Both the position numbers and the translations under genes were made by a program. The notes under the pieces were generated by a model. It had not been told where the DNA came from and searched no databases. It saw only the letters and a program-made list of their open reading frames with translations. From the NCBI RefSeq assembly GCF_003751445.1, contig NZ_RJUU01000001.1, forward strand, positions 3,973,001-4,037,000: DNA of 64,000 bases, given 5' to 3'. This stretch comes from Streptomyces sp. 840.1. GTDB lineage: Bacteria > Actinomycetota > Actinomycetes > Streptomycetales > Streptomycetaceae. This document shows positions 1 to 9,583 of the stretch, piece by piece (the stretch's first letter is position 1; every line of letters starts with the position of its first letter).

Positions 1-816
1 CTGACCCGCGCCGCCCTCGACGCCGCCACCAAGTACCCCTGGCCCCGGGGCGCGCACCCGACCGACCCCGGCTCACCGAAATTCGGGGTCTACGAGGACG
101 ACGTGCCGGTCTTCGACTGGTTCCGCAAGGGCGCGCCGCAGGACCGCAAGTGCTTCGAGGCCCAGGTGATGGACTGGTCCGACGACGTGGCGTACTCCGT
201 CCACGACTTCGAGGACGGCCTGCACGCCGGGCACATCGACCCCAACTGCCTGGACGCCGAGCCGGAGCGGCAGGAGATCTGGCAGGTCGCCATCGGACGG
301 TACGTCCCGGCGGACACCGACCCGCAGGAGCTGTCCGACGCCCTGGACCGGCTCATGGGCCAGGACTGGTGGCCGCACGGCTACGACGGTTCGGCCGTCG
401 CCCAGGCCCGGCTGAAGGACGCCACGAGCCAGCTGATCGGCCGCTTCTGCCTCGCCGCCGAGACCGGCACCCGCAAGGCGTACGGCACCGGCCGGCTCGG
501 CAGGTACGGCGCCGAGCTCGTCGTGCCCCGTGAGGCCCGCAACGAATGCGCGGTGCTCAAGGCGGTCGCCGACCGCTACGTCATGCAGCGCGCCGAGCAG
601 GAGGCGATCCGGGCCGGCCAGCGCATCGTCATCGCGGAACTGGCCGCGGCCCTGACCGCCCGTGCGCCCGAGGGGCTGGAGCCGCAGCTGCGGGCGCTGT
701 ACGAGGCCGCGCCCGACGACCGGTCCCGCAAGCGCGTCCTGGTCGACCAGATCGCCGCCCTGACCGACGCTTCCGCCCGTACCCTGCACCACTCGCTCAC
801 CGCGCCCGGCCGATGA
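1..816 (+). CDS. dgt: Deoxyguanosinetriphosphate triphosphohydrolase, 3' part only
   Basis: This is the C-terminal part of a dGTPase-type HD-domain phosphohydrolase, which cleaves dNTPs to nucleoside and triphosphate. The frame is open from base 1, so the start lies upstream of the window. About 271 residues are visible. The stretch [17 protein letters not shown] near residues 56-72 carries the late metal-binding aspartate and the conserved helix of this family. The upstream HD pair is outside the window. It precedes dnaG by one gene, an arrangement common in actinobacteria. An internal ATG at 103 is not the real start because family homology continues upstream of it. Family assignment is firm; exact substrate range is inferred. 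Confidence 0.88.
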   Translation: MTRAALDAATKYPWPRGAHPTDPGSPKFGVYEDDVPVFDWFRKGAPQDRKCFEAQVMDWSDDVAYSVHDFEDGLHAGHIDPNCLDAEPERQEIWQVAIGRYVPADTDPQELSDALDRLMGQDWWPHGYDGSAVAQARLKDATSQLIGRFCLAAETGTRKAYGTGRLGRYGAELVVPREARNECAVLKAVADRYVMQRAEQEAIRAGQRIVIAELAAALTARAPEGLEPQLRALYEAAPDDRSRKRVLVDQIAALTDASARTLHHSLTAPGR

Positions 817-967
817 CCCCGCACCGCACCCCTCCCGCGCGGCTGCGCCGCCGACGATGCGACAGATGGTGTGCTGGGGTGGACGTACCGCGTGGTCCCA
901 CCGCGTGCCCGCCACCCTTTCCCCGTGGCGCGGCACCGGTCCGCGGACCGGCCCACGACCACTGGGC

Positions 968-985
968 GTGACCTGATCGGGTCAC
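968..985. promoter_or_regulatory. Short inverted repeat upstream of the flavoprotein gene
   Basis: GTGACC and GGTCAC are separated by six bases, about 75 bp upstream of the next start, inside the 244-bp gap after the dGTPase gene. This is the right size and place for a dimeric regulator site, but no regulator is identifiable. Nothing else stands out in the gap. Confidence 0.25.
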
Positions 986-1060
986 ACCCTCTTTCGCCAT
1001 CACGCTGCGTGCGGGACGCTCGCAGTTGGCGCCGCGCAGCAAGCACCGAGGAGGCATCAA

Positions 1061-2320
1061 GTGGTCGACGCACATCGGACGTTCGTCATTGTCGGCGGAG
1101 GACTGGCCGGAGCGAAGGCGGCGGAGACGCTCCGCTCGGCGGGATTCAGCGGCCGGGTCATCCTGATCGGTGATGAGCGCGACCATCCTTACGAACGCCC
1201 GCCCCTGTCCAAGGGGTACCTGGCCGGCAAGGAGGAACGCGACAGCGTCTTCGTCCACGAGACGGCCTGGTACGCGGGGGCCGACATCGAGCTCCACCTC
1301 GGCCAGCCCGTCACCGTACTGAACCGTGACGCCCGCTCCGTGGAGCTCGGTGACGGCACCGTCATCCACTACGACAAGCTGCTCCTGGCCACCGGCGCCG
1401 AACCGCGCCGCCTCGACATCCCGGGCACCGGCCTGGCCGGCGTCCACCACCTGCGCCGCCTCGCCCACTCCGACCGGCTGCGCAACGTGCTGGCCGCGCT
1501 CGGCCGCGACAACGGCCACCTGGTGATCGCCGGGGCCGGCTGGATCGGCCTGGAGGTCGCGGCCGCGGCCCGCGGATACGGCGCCGAGGTCACCGTCGTC
1601 GAACCGGAGGCGACCCCGCTGCACCGGGTCATCGGCCCCGAGCTCGGCCAGATCTTCACCGACCTGCACAGCGACCACGGCGTCCGCTTCCACTTCGGCG
1701 GCAGCCTCACCGAGATCGTCGGCCAGGACGGCATGGTCCTCGCGGTCCGCACCGACGACGGCGAGGAGCACCCCGCCCACGACGTCCTCGCCGCGATCGG
1801 GGCCGCCCCGCGCTCCGCCCTCGCCGAGGCGGCCGGCCTCGACATCGCCCCCCGCGCCCAGGGCGGCGGCATCGCCGTGGACGCCTCGCTGCGCACCAGC
1901 GACCCGCACATCTACGCAGCCGGTGACGTCGCCAACGTCGCGCATCCGGTGCTCGGCACCCGGCTGCGGGTGGAGCACTGGGCCAACGCGCTGAACGGCG
2001 GACCGGCGGCGGCCCGCGCCATGCTCGGCCAGGAGGTCTCCTACGACCGGGTGCCGTACTTCTTCTCCGACCAGTACGACCTGGGCCTGGAGTACTCGGG
2101 CTGGGCACCGCCCGGCAGCTACGACCAGGTGGTGATCCGGGGCGATGCGGGCAAGCGCGAGTTCATCGCGTTCTGGCTGAAGGACGGCAAGGTGCTCGCC
2201 GGGATGAACGTGAACGTGTGGGACGTCACCGACACCGTGCAGGAACTCATCAAGGCCGGTCAGCCGGTCGATCCGGACGCCCTGGCGGATCCGTCCGTGC
2301 CGCTGGACTCCCTGATCTGA
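1061..2320 (+). CDS. FAD-dependent NAD(P)H oxidoreductase (ferredoxin reductase-like)
   Basis: A 419-residue flavoprotein of the pyridine nucleotide-disulphide oxidoreductase fold, close to putidaredoxin/rubredoxin reductases that pass electrons from NAD(P)H to a small iron-sulphur protein. The N-terminal FAD loop IVGGGLAGAKAAE lies at residues 10-22, a second NAD-binding loop AGAGWIGLEVA near 150-160, and the late FAD motif IYAAGDVANV near 285. No CxxxxC redox disulphide is seen, which argues against a thioredoxin or lipoamide reductase. The GTG start at 1061 has GAGGAGG 6 bases upstream. No ferredoxin or P450 gene sits beside it, so the partner is unknown. Confidence 0.85.
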   Translation: MVDAHRTFVIVGGGLAGAKAAETLRSAGFSGRVILIGDERDHPYERPPLSKGYLAGKEERDSVFVHETAWYAGADIELHLGQPVTVLNRDARSVELGDGTVIHYDKLLLATGAEPRRLDIPGTGLAGVHHLRRLAHSDRLRNVLAALGRDNGHLVIAGAGWIGLEVAAAARGYGAEVTVVEPEATPLHRVIGPELGQIFTDLHSDHGVRFHFGGSLTEIVGQDGMVLAVRTDDGEEHPAHDVLAAIGAAPRSALAEAAGLDIAPRAQGGGIAVDASLRTSDPHIYAAGDVANVAHPVLGTRLRVEHWANALNGGPAAARAMLGQEVSYDRVPYFFSDQYDLGLEYSGWAPPGSYDQVVIRGDAGKREFIAFWLKDGKVLAGMNVNVWDVTDTVQELIKAGQPVDPDALADPSVPLDSLI

Positions 2321-2424
2321 GCGGGGCCCCCGGCCGGGGCGCGGGTGCTCCGGAAAGGGGCGCCCGGCGACCCCGCGCGCCCGCCCGGCCGAGGGTTGTC
2401 GTATCCCACCCGTAGACTTCACCC

Positions 2425-4341
2425 GTGGCAGGCAGGATCAATGACGACGACGTGAAGGCGGTCCGGGACGCGGTCCCGATCGACGCCGTCGTTTCCGAGT
2501 ACCTCCAGCTGCGCAACGCCGGCGGCGGAAACCTCAAGGGCCTGTGCCCCTTCCACGACGAGAAGTCCCCCTCCTTCCAGGTCAGCCCGAGCAAGGGTCT
2601 CTTCCACTGCTTCGGCTGCCAGGAGGGCGGCGACACGATCGCCTTCGTGATGAAGATCGATCACCTCCAGTTCTCCGAGGTGGTCGAGCGGCTCGCGGCC
2701 AAGGCGGGCATCACCCTGCGGTACGAGGAGGGCGGGTACAACCCCTCCCACCAGCGCGGTGAGCGGATCAGGCTGGTCGAGGCCCACAAGGCGGCCGCCC
2801 AGTTCTACGTCGAGCAGCTGGACGGCCCCGAGGCCGAGATCGGCCGCAAGTTCCTCGCCGAGCGCGGCTTCGACCAGGCCGCCGCCGCCCACTTCGGTGT
2901 CGGCTACAGCCCGGCCGGCTGGGACCACCTCACCCGCTACCTGCGCGGCAAGGGCTTCAGCGACAAGGAACTGATCGCCTCCGGCATCTCCCAGGACGGC
3001 AGGCGCGGCCCCATCGACCGCTTCCGAGGCCGGCTGATGTGGCCGATCAGCGACACCGCGGGCGACATCGTCGGCTTCGGCGCCCGCAAGCTGCGCGACG
3101 ACGACAACGGCCCGAAGTACCTCAACACCCCCGAGACCGCGATCTACAAGAAGTCCCAGGTGCTGTACGGCATCGACCTGGCCAAGAAGGACATCGCGAA
3201 GGCGAGCCGGGCCGTCGTCGTCGAGGGCTACACCGACGTGATGGCCTGCCACCTCGCCGGGGTCACCACCGCCATCGCCACCTGCGGCACCGCCTTCGGC
3301 GGCGACCACATCAAGATCCTGCGCCGCCTCCTGATGGACAACGGCAGCGCCCGGGTGATCTTCACCTTCGACGGTGACGCGGCCGGGCAGAAGGCCGCCC
3401 TGCGCGCCTTCGAGGACGACCAGAAGTTCGCCGCCGAGACCTACATCGCGATCGCCCCCGACAACATGGACCCCTGCGATCTGCGCCTCGCCAAGGGCGA
3501 CGAGGCCGTCCGCGACCTGGTCGAACCCCGCACCCCGCTCTTCGAGTTCGCGCTCCGCCAGATCGTCGGCCGCTACGACCTGGAGACCCCGGCCGGCCGC
3601 GCCGCCGCGCTCGACGAGGCCGCCCCCGTCGTCGCCAAGATCAAGACGGGCAGCGTGCAGCGCGAGGTCGCCGTCCAGCTGGCCGGCTTCGTCGGCATCC
3701 TGGACCAGGAGTACGTCGTGCACCGGGTCAACCAGCTCGCCCAGTGGGCCCGGGGCCGGGGCGACCAGCGCGGACCCGCCCGCTCCTCCTCCCGGGCCGG
3801 CGCGCAGCACCAGCAGACCCAGCCGCCCACCGGCCCCTCGGGCCCCTCCGGCCCCGCGCTCAACCTCCGCAGCCCGGCCCACCGCACCGAGCGCGAGCTG
3901 CTCAAGCTCGCCCTGCAGAAGCCCGCCCTGGTCTCGCCGGCCTTCGACGCCTACGGGGTGGACGAGTTCACCGCCCCGCCGTACGCCGCCGTCCGCCAGT
4001 GCATCGCGGAGGCGGGCGGCGCGGAGCTGGGCGTCCCCGAGACCCGCGAGTACCTCGTCCAGGTGCTCGACGCGACCCCCAACGAAACGGTGCGCAAGCT
4101 GGTCACCGAGCTGGCGGTCGAGGTCTTCCACGGCAAGTCCATCGACGAGGCCTACGCGGGCGAGCACCTGGTCAAGGTCCGGCTGCGGGCCGTCGACCGC
4201 CGGATCGACGACGTCCAGGGCAGCCTCGCCCGGCTCGGCAGCAATGTCGCCCCGGACCACCTGGCCGCCGCGCAGAACGAGGTCTGGGTCCTCCAGCAGT
4301 ACGCCCAGTCCCTGCGCAACAGCGGAGCCGACGCGCTCTGA
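2425..4341 (+). CDS. dnaG: DNA primase DnaG
   Basis: The replicative primase, 638 residues, which makes RNA primers at the fork with DnaB helicase. The N-terminal CHC2 zinc finger is complete (Cys41, His44, Cys62, Cys65). The catalytic core follows, with the TOPRIM glutamate in EGYTDVM near 266 and the aspartates in FTFDGDAAGQK near 315. A low-complexity Pro/Gly/Ser/Gln linker at about 450-480 separates the core from the helicase-binding C-terminal domain. The GTG start at 2425 fits the family N-terminus. Transcription probably runs with the upstream flavoprotein gene and possibly on into the sigma factor gene, 204 bp downstream. Confidence 0.97.
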   Translation: MAGRINDDDVKAVRDAVPIDAVVSEYLQLRNAGGGNLKGLCPFHDEKSPSFQVSPSKGLFHCFGCQEGGDTIAFVMKIDHLQFSEVVERLAAKAGITLRYEEGGYNPSHQRGERIRLVEAHKAAAQFYVEQLDGPEAEIGRKFLAERGFDQAAAAHFGVGYSPAGWDHLTRYLRGKGFSDKELIASGISQDGRRGPIDRFRGRLMWPISDTAGDIVGFGARKLRDDDNGPKYLNTPETAIYKKSQVLYGIDLAKKDIAKASRAVVVEGYTDVMACHLAGVTTAIATCGTAFGGDHIKILRRLLMDNGSARVIFTFDGDAAGQKAALRAFEDDQKFAAETYIAIAPDNMDPCDLRLAKGDEAVRDLVEPRTPLFEFALRQIVGRYDLETPAGRAAALDEAAPVVAKIKTGSVQREVAVQLAGFVGILDQEYVVHRVNQLAQWARGRGDQRGPARSSSRAGAQHQQTQPPTGPSGPSGPALNLRSPAHRTERELLKLALQKPALVSPAFDAYGVDEFTAPPYAAVRQCIAEAGGAELGVPETREYLVQVLDATPNETVRKLVTELAVEVFHGKSIDEAYAGEHLVKVRLRAVDRRIDDVQGSLARLGSNVAPDHLAAAQNEVWVLQQYAQSLRNSGADAL

Positions 4342-4545
4342 GCACGCCGTGGGCGCGTCGCGAACGCCCCGCGTATCCGCTCGGTGACGGGACGGACTCA
4401 GAAAGTCCCCGCACGCCCCTCGTGGCAGCTGTGTGTCGTGCCCCACACTGGGTGGCGGTGCCTGAGTCATCGGAGCGCGGCCGGCCCACCGACCGGTGGT
4501 CCTCCATCCCCGCGGTCCGGCAGCGATCACCTGGAGGTCGCCCCC

Positions 4546-5670
4546 GTGCAGACCCGGACCGTGAGCAAGACCGAGCATGTCTCGGCGATCCCCGCGCAGC
4601 ACCGGGCCCTACATCATCCGGAGGCCGAGGCGGACCCGCCGCCCGAACCGCCCGAGCCCTCCGGGCTGCCCGAGCCGTCCGAGTCACCCGAGGCGGTCAT
4701 GGAGGAGTCGGCGGAGCTGCCCGAGCCGTCGGCGCCGCGTGGCCGGCCGGACACCGGCGGGCCGTCGTCCGACCTGTTCCGGCAGTACCTGCGGGAGATC
4801 GGCCGCGTCCCGCTGCTCACCGCCGCCGACGAGGTGGAGCTCGCCCGCAGCGTCGAGGCCGGGCTGTTCGCGGAGGAGCGCCTCGCCCGCACCCCGGACC
4901 CCGACACCCGCCTCGCCGTCGACCTGGACCGCCTCGTCGTCATGGGGCGGATGGCCAAACGCCGCCTCATCGAGGCCAACCTCCGCCTCGTCGTCTCCGT
5001 GGCCAAACGCTATGTCGGCCGAGGGCTGACCATGCTCGACCTGGTCCAGGAGGGAAACCTCGGCCTCATCCGGGCCGTCGAGAAATTCGACTACGCCCGG
5101 GGTTACAAGTTCTCGACGTACGCGACCTGGTGGATCCGGCAGGCCATGTCCCGCGCGCTGGCCGACCAGGCACGCACCATAAGGGTCCCGGTCCATGTCG
5201 TCGAACTGATCAACCGTGTCATCCGGGTCCAGCGCCGGATGCTCCAGGAACGCGGCTACGAACCGACGCCCGAGGAGGTCGCCGCCCAGCTCGACCTGAC
5301 CCCGGAGCGGGTGGGCGAGGTGCTGCGCCTGGCCCAGGAACCCGTCTCCCTGCACGCCCCGGTCGGGGAGGAGGACGACGTCTCGCTCGGCGACCTGATC
5401 GAGGACGGCGACGCCGCGTCCCCGGTGGAGTCCGCCGCGTTCCTGCTGCTGCGCGAGCACCTGGAGGTGGTGCTCTCCACGCTCAACGAGCGCGAGCGGA
5501 AGGTGGTCCAGCTGCGGTACGGGCTGGCCGACGGGCGGCCCCGCACGCTCGAGGAGATCGGCCGGATCTTCGGCGTGACCCGCGAACGGATCCGCCAGAT
5601 CGAGTCCAAGACCCTCAACAAGCTCCGGGACCACGCCTTCGCCGACCAGCTCCGCGGCTACCTCGACTGA
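4546..5670 (+). CDS. hrdA: RNA polymerase sigma-70 factor, HrdA-like group 2
   Basis: A principal-like sigma factor of 374 residues from the GTG at 4546. Region 1.2 ([16 protein letters not shown]), region 2 with the [10 protein letters not shown] and [11 protein letters not shown] core-binding and -10 recognition helices, region 3, and region 4 with the -35 HTH ([18 protein letters not shown]) are all present. The N-terminus is an acidic Pro/Glu stretch and lacks the long region 1.1 of HrdB. GTG 4546 is preferred over an in-frame ATG at 4384 because it has CTGGAGG upstream and the extra residues are not family-like. The position downstream of dnaG matches what I remember for hrdA in S. coelicolor, so that symbol rests on memory and context. 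Confidence 0.88.
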   Translation: MQTRTVSKTEHVSAIPAQHRALHHPEAEADPPPEPPEPSGLPEPSESPEAVMEESAELPEPSAPRGRPDTGGPSSDLFRQYLREIGRVPLLTAADEVELARSVEAGLFAEERLARTPDPDTRLAVDLDRLVVMGRMAKRRLIEANLRLVVSVAKRYVGRGLTMLDLVQEGNLGLIRAVEKFDYARGYKFSTYATWWIRQAMSRALADQARTIRVPVHVVELINRVIRVQRRMLQERGYEPTPEEVAAQLDLTPERVGEVLRLAQEPVSLHAPVGEEDDVSLGDLIEDGDAASPVESAAFLLLREHLEVVLSTLNERERKVVQLRYGLADGRPRTLEEIGRIFGVTRERIRQIESKTLNKLRDHAFADQLRGYLD

Positions 5671-5712
5671 CGCACGCGAAGCGCACGGGCCGGGGCAGCC
5701 GCGGAGCGGACG

Positions 5713-5736
5713 GCCCGGGGCCGGCCGGCCCCGGGC
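5713..5736. terminator. GC-rich palindrome between convergent genes
   Basis: A perfect 12+12 bp palindrome (GCCCGGGGCCGG and its complement) lies between the stops of the sigma factor and the ABC exporter genes. The U-tract is missing, as is usual in Streptomyces. It could serve both strands. Confidence 0.6.
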
Positions 5737-5750
5737 GGGACAGTCCGGGG

Positions 5751-7682
5751 TCAGTCGACCTCGGCGACCGCCTGCGCGAACTGGGCCGCGTACAGCCGCG
5801 CGTACGCGCCGTCCGCCTCCAGCAGCTCGTCGTGCGTACCCTGCTCGACGATCGAGCCGTTCTCCATCACCAGGATGACGTCGGCGTCGCGGATGGTGGA
5901 GAGCCGGTGCGCGATCACGAAGCTCGTACGGCCGTGCGCGAGCTGCGCCATCGCCTTCTGGATCAGCACCTCGGTACGGGTGTCGACCGAGCTGGTCGCC
6001 TCGTCCAGCACCAGTATCACCGGGTCGGACAGGAACGCCCGCGCGATGGTGATCAGCTGCTTCTCACCCGCGCTGACGCCGGTGCCCTCGTCGTCGATCA
6101 CCGTGTCGTAGCCGTCCGGCAGGGTGCGGATGAAGCGGTCGGCGTGAGCCGCCCGCGCCGCCTCCTCGATCGCCTCCCGGCCGGCCTCGCCCGACGCGCC
6201 GTACGCGATGTTCTCCGCGATGGTCCCGCCGAACAGCCAGGTGTCCTGGAGGACCATGCCGATCCCCGACCGCAGGTCGTCGCGCGACATCGTCGCCACG
6301 TCCACCCCGTCCAGGGCGATCCGGCCTCCCGTCACCTCGTAGAACCGCATCAGCAGGTTGACCAGCGTGGTCTTGCCCGCACCGGTCGGTCCGACGATCG
6401 CGACCGTGTGGCCCGGCTCGACACTCAGTGACAGGTTCTCGATGAGCGGCTTCTCCGGGTCGTAGCGGAACGACACGTTCTCCAGCGAGACGCTGCCGCG
6501 CAGCTCCTCCGGGTGAGCGCCCTCGCCCTTCGCCGGGTCGGCGTCCTGCTCCTCGGCGTCGAGGAGCTCGAAGATCCGCTCGGCCGACGCGACTCCGGAC
6601 TGCACCAGGTTCGCCATCGAGGCGACCTGGGTCAGCGGCATGGAGAACTGCCGGGAGTACTGGATGAAGGCCTGCACGTCACCGATCGACAGTGCGCCGG
6701 AGGCGACCCGCAGCCCGCCGATCACGGCGATCAGCACGTAGTTCAGGTTCGACACGAACATCATCAGCGGCTGCATGATCCCGCTGTTGAACTGGGCCTT
6801 GAACCCGGCCTCGTACAGCGCGTCGTTCTGCTCGGCGAAGTCCCGCGCGGACTCCTCCTGGCGGCCGAAGACCTTCACCAGGGTGTGCCCGGTGTACATC
6901 TCCTCGATGTGGGCGTTGAGCTTGCCCGTCACCTTCCACTGCTGGACGAACTGCGGCTGCGAGCGCTTGCCCACCTTCGTCGCCACGACCACCGACAGCG
7001 GCACCGTCACCAGTGCGACGAGCGCCAGCAGCGGTGAGATCCAGAACATCATGATCAGTACGCCGATGATGGTCAGCACCGAGTTGATGAGCTGGCCCAT
7101 GGTCTGCTGCATCGTCTGCGAGATGTTGTCGATGTCGTTCGTCGCCCGGCTGAGCACCTCGCCGCGCTTGGCCCGGTCGAAGTACGACAGCGGCAGCCGC
7201 GACAGCTTCGTCTGGATGTCCTCGCGCATCTGGAACACGACCCGGTTGATCACCCGGATCGACAGCCGCGTCGACACCAGCATCAGCAGCCCGGCACCGA
7301 CGTACGTGATCAGCGCGGCCAGCAGCACATGCCCGATCGCGTCGAAGTCCATGCCCTTGCCCGGGGTGAAGTCCACCTTCGAGAGCATGTCGGCCAGGCC
7401 GCTGTTGCTCCTGTGCAGGTTCGCGAGGGCCTGCTCCTTGGTCGTCCCCTCCGGCATCTGCCGGCCGACGACCCCGGCGAACACCAGGTCGGTGGCCTTG
7501 CCGAGGATCTTCGGGCCGACCACCGAGAGCGCCACGCTCAGCGCACCGGCCACCAGCATCACGTACAGCGTGGTCCGCTCCGCGGCGAAGCGCTTGAGCA
7601 GCCGCTTCGTGGAGCCCTTGAAGTCCATGGACCGCTCGGTCGGCGCCCCGCCCGCCATCATGCGTCCGCCAGGCCCGGCCAT
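5751..7682 (-). CDS. ABC exporter half-transporter, catalytically complete subunit
   Basis: A 643-residue fused membrane/ATPase ABC exporter subunit. The N-terminal type I exporter membrane domain spans about residues 40-340 with six helices. The ATPase has Walker A GPTGAGKTTL near 430, signature VSAGEKQ, Walker B VILVLDEATSS with the catalytic Glu, and the switch His in VIAHRLST. It overlaps the upstream subunit by one base (TAATG), so the two are translationally coupled and probably form a heterodimer like LmrCD or TM287/288. Substrate cannot be read from sequence; multidrug or lipid-like export is the usual role. An ATG at 7629 is an alternative start. Confidence 0.92.
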   Translation of the reverse strand: MAGPGGRMMAGGAPTERSMDFKGSTKRLLKRFAAERTTLYVMLVAGALSVALSVVGPKILGKATDLVFAGVVGRQMPEGTTKEQALANLHRSNSGLADMLSKVDFTPGKGMDFDAIGHVLLAALITYVGAGLLMLVSTRLSIRVINRVVFQMREDIQTKLSRLPLSYFDRAKRGEVLSRATNDIDNISQTMQQTMGQLINSVLTIIGVLIMMFWISPLLALVALVTVPLSVVVATKVGKRSQPQFVQQWKVTGKLNAHIEEMYTGHTLVKVFGRQEESARDFAEQNDALYEAGFKAQFNSGIMQPLMMFVSNLNYVLIAVIGGLRVASGALSIGDVQAFIQYSRQFSMPLTQVASMANLVQSGVASAERIFELLDAEEQDADPAKGEGAHPEELRGSVSLENVSFRYDPEKPLIENLSLSVEPGHTVAIVGPTGAGKTTLVNLLMRFYEVTGGRIALDGVDVATMSRDDLRSGIGMVLQDTWLFGGTIAENIAYGASGEAGREAIEEAARAAHADRFIRTLPDGYDTVIDDEGTGVSAGEKQLITIARAFLSDPVILVLDEATSSVDTRTEVLIQKAMAQLAHGRTSFVIAHRLSTIRDADVILVMENGSIVEQGTHDELLEADGAYARLYAAQFAQAVAEVD

Positions 7683-9415
7683 TACGCGGCCTCCGCTTCC
7701 GTCAGCTGGGAGAGCACGATCTCCCGGTATGTTTCATTGCCGTCCATCAGCTCGTGATGGCTGCCGGCGCCGACGACCCGGCCCTCGTCCATCACCAGGA
7801 TCCGGTCGGCGTCGCGGATGGTGGACACCCGCTGCGCCACGATCACCACGGTCGCTGCGGCGGTCTCCCGCAGCAGTGCCGCGCGCAGCGCGGCGTCCGT
7901 GGCGTAGTCCAGCGCGGAGAACGAGTCGTCGAAGAGGTAGATCTCCGGCTGCTGGACCAGCGTCCGCGCGATCGAGAGGCGCTGCCGCTGCCCGCCGGAG
8001 ACATTGGTGCCGCCCTGCGCGATCGGCGCGTCCAGCCCGTGTTCCAGACCCTCGACGAACTCCTTGGCCTGGGCGACCTCCAGCGCGTGCCACAGCTCCT
8101 CGTCGCTCGCGTCCGGGTTCCCGTACCGCAGATTGGTCGCGACCGTCCCGGAGAACAGGTACGGCTTCTGCGGGACCAGGCTCACCGTCTTCGCCAGCAG
8201 CGCCGGGGCCAGCGTCCGTACGTCCGTCCCGTCGACCAGCACCTGGCCGTCCGTCACGTCGAACAGCCGGGGTACGAGTCCGAGCAGTGTCGACTTGCCG
8301 CTGCCCGTCGACCCGATGATCGCGGTCGTCTCGCCCGGCCGGGCCACCAGGTCCACCGACCGCAGCACCGACGCCTCGGCGCCGGGGTAGCGGAAGTCGG
8401 CGCCCCGGATCTCCAGGTGCCCGTGGGCGCGCAGCTCGGTCACCGGCTCGGCCGGCGGCACCACGCTGGACTCGGTCTCCAGGACCTCCTGGATGCGCTC
8501 GGCGCACACCTCGGCGCGCGGCACCATCATGAACATGAAGGTGGCCATCATCACCGACATGACGATCTGCATCAGGTAGGAGAGGAACGCGGTCAGCGCC
8601 CCGATCTGCATCCCGCCGCTGTCGATCCGGTGCGCACCGAACCAGACGACGGCGATCGACGACACGTTCACGACCGTCATCACGGTCGGGAACATCAGTG
8701 CCATCAGCCGGCCCGTGGACAGCGCCACATCGGTCAGCTCGGTGTTGGCGCCCCGGAAACGCTTCTCCTCGTAGCCGTCACGGACGAAGGCGCGGATGAC
8801 CCGGTTGCCGGTGATCTGCTCGCGCAGCACCCGGTTCACCGTGTCGAGCCGCTCCTGCATCGTCCGGAACAGCGGACGCATCCGCTTCACGATCAGGCTC
8901 ACCGAGATCCCGAGGACCGGCACCACCGCGAGGAGCACCGCGGACAGCGGCACGTCCTGGCCGAGCGCCATGATGATGCCGCCGACGCACATGATCGGTG
9001 CCGAGACCATCAGCGTGAACGTCATCAGGACCAGCATCTGGATCTGCTGGACGTCATTGGTCGTACGGGTGATGAGCGAAGGAGCACCGAACCGGCCGAG
9101 CTCACGCGCGGAGAACGACTGCACCCGGTCGAAGACCGACGCCCGGACATCGCGCCCGAGCGCGGACGCGGTACGGGCACCGATGTAAACGGCCCCGATG
9201 TTGCAGACCACCTGGGCGATGCTGACGACGATCATGGCGCCGCCGTACTGGAGGATGTAGCCCGTGTCGCCCTTGACGACACCGTTGTCAATGATGTCGG
9301 CGTTCAGGGTGGGCAGATAGAGGGCGGCGGAGGTCTGCAGCAGCTGGAATACCACCAGCAGCGCGATCGGCTTCTTGTACGGACCGAGATAGGCCCGCAG
9401 GAGTTTTATGAGCAC
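7682..9415 (-). CDS. ABC exporter half-transporter, degenerate-site subunit
   Basis: The partner subunit, 577 residues from a GTG at 9415 (MLIKLLRAYLGPYKK), which matches the family N-terminus and has GAGAG upstream. A longer ATG at 9466 is less likely. It has a six-helix membrane domain, then Walker A GSTGSGKSTL near 365 and a canonical signature NVSGGQRQR. Walker B ends FDDSFS, with Asp in place of the catalytic Glu, and the switch position is Gln (VAQRVST) rather than His. This is the standard pattern of the non-hydrolysing site in heterodimeric exporters. The 168-bp gap upstream holds an AT-rich stretch around 9490-9535 that may contain the promoter. Confidence 0.92.
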   Translation of the reverse strand: MLIKLLRAYLGPYKKPIALLVVFQLLQTSAALYLPTLNADIIDNGVVKGDTGYILQYGGAMIVVSIAQVVCNIGAVYIGARTASALGRDVRASVFDRVQSFSARELGRFGAPSLITRTTNDVQQIQMLVLMTFTLMVSAPIMCVGGIIMALGQDVPLSAVLLAVVPVLGISVSLIVKRMRPLFRTMQERLDTVNRVLREQITGNRVIRAFVRDGYEEKRFRGANTELTDVALSTGRLMALMFPTVMTVVNVSSIAVVWFGAHRIDSGGMQIGALTAFLSYLMQIVMSVMMATFMFMMVPRAEVCAERIQEVLETESSVVPPAEPVTELRAHGHLEIRGADFRYPGAEASVLRSVDLVARPGETTAIIGSTGSGKSTLLGLVPRLFDVTDGQVLVDGTDVRTLAPALLAKTVSLVPQKPYLFSGTVATNLRYGNPDASDEELWHALEVAQAKEFVEGLEHGLDAPIAQGGTNVSGGQRQRLSIARTLVQQPEIYLFDDSFSALDYATDAALRAALLRETAAATVVIVAQRVSTIRDADRILVMDEGRVVGAGSHHELMDGNETYREIVLSQLTEAEAA

Positions 9416-9583
9416 GCGTGTCTCTCGGAGTCGGCGTAGGGCGGGAGTCGACCCATTTTCAGGCACCGCGCACCGGGACCGCGAACGTTTTTATTCAAGT
9501 CCAGGTCAAAAAACAGACCCGGTCCATAATTTTGCCGCCGGCCGTCCTCCGGTGATCCGGGCGGGTCACCGGAGGCGGGCGCC

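Noticed and set aside
4384..4545. A longer N-terminus for the sigma factor from the ATG at 4384
   Set aside because: The added residues are not family-like, and the GTG at 4546 has a better ribosome binding site.
2419..4602. A 727-codon minus-strand frame over dnaG
   Set aside because: Antisense shadow of a clear primase gene; repetitive composition and no domain.
3744..6431. An 895-codon open frame across dnaG, the sigma factor and an ABC gene
   Set aside because: It is Arg/Pro/Gly-rich and crosses three real genes in another frame.
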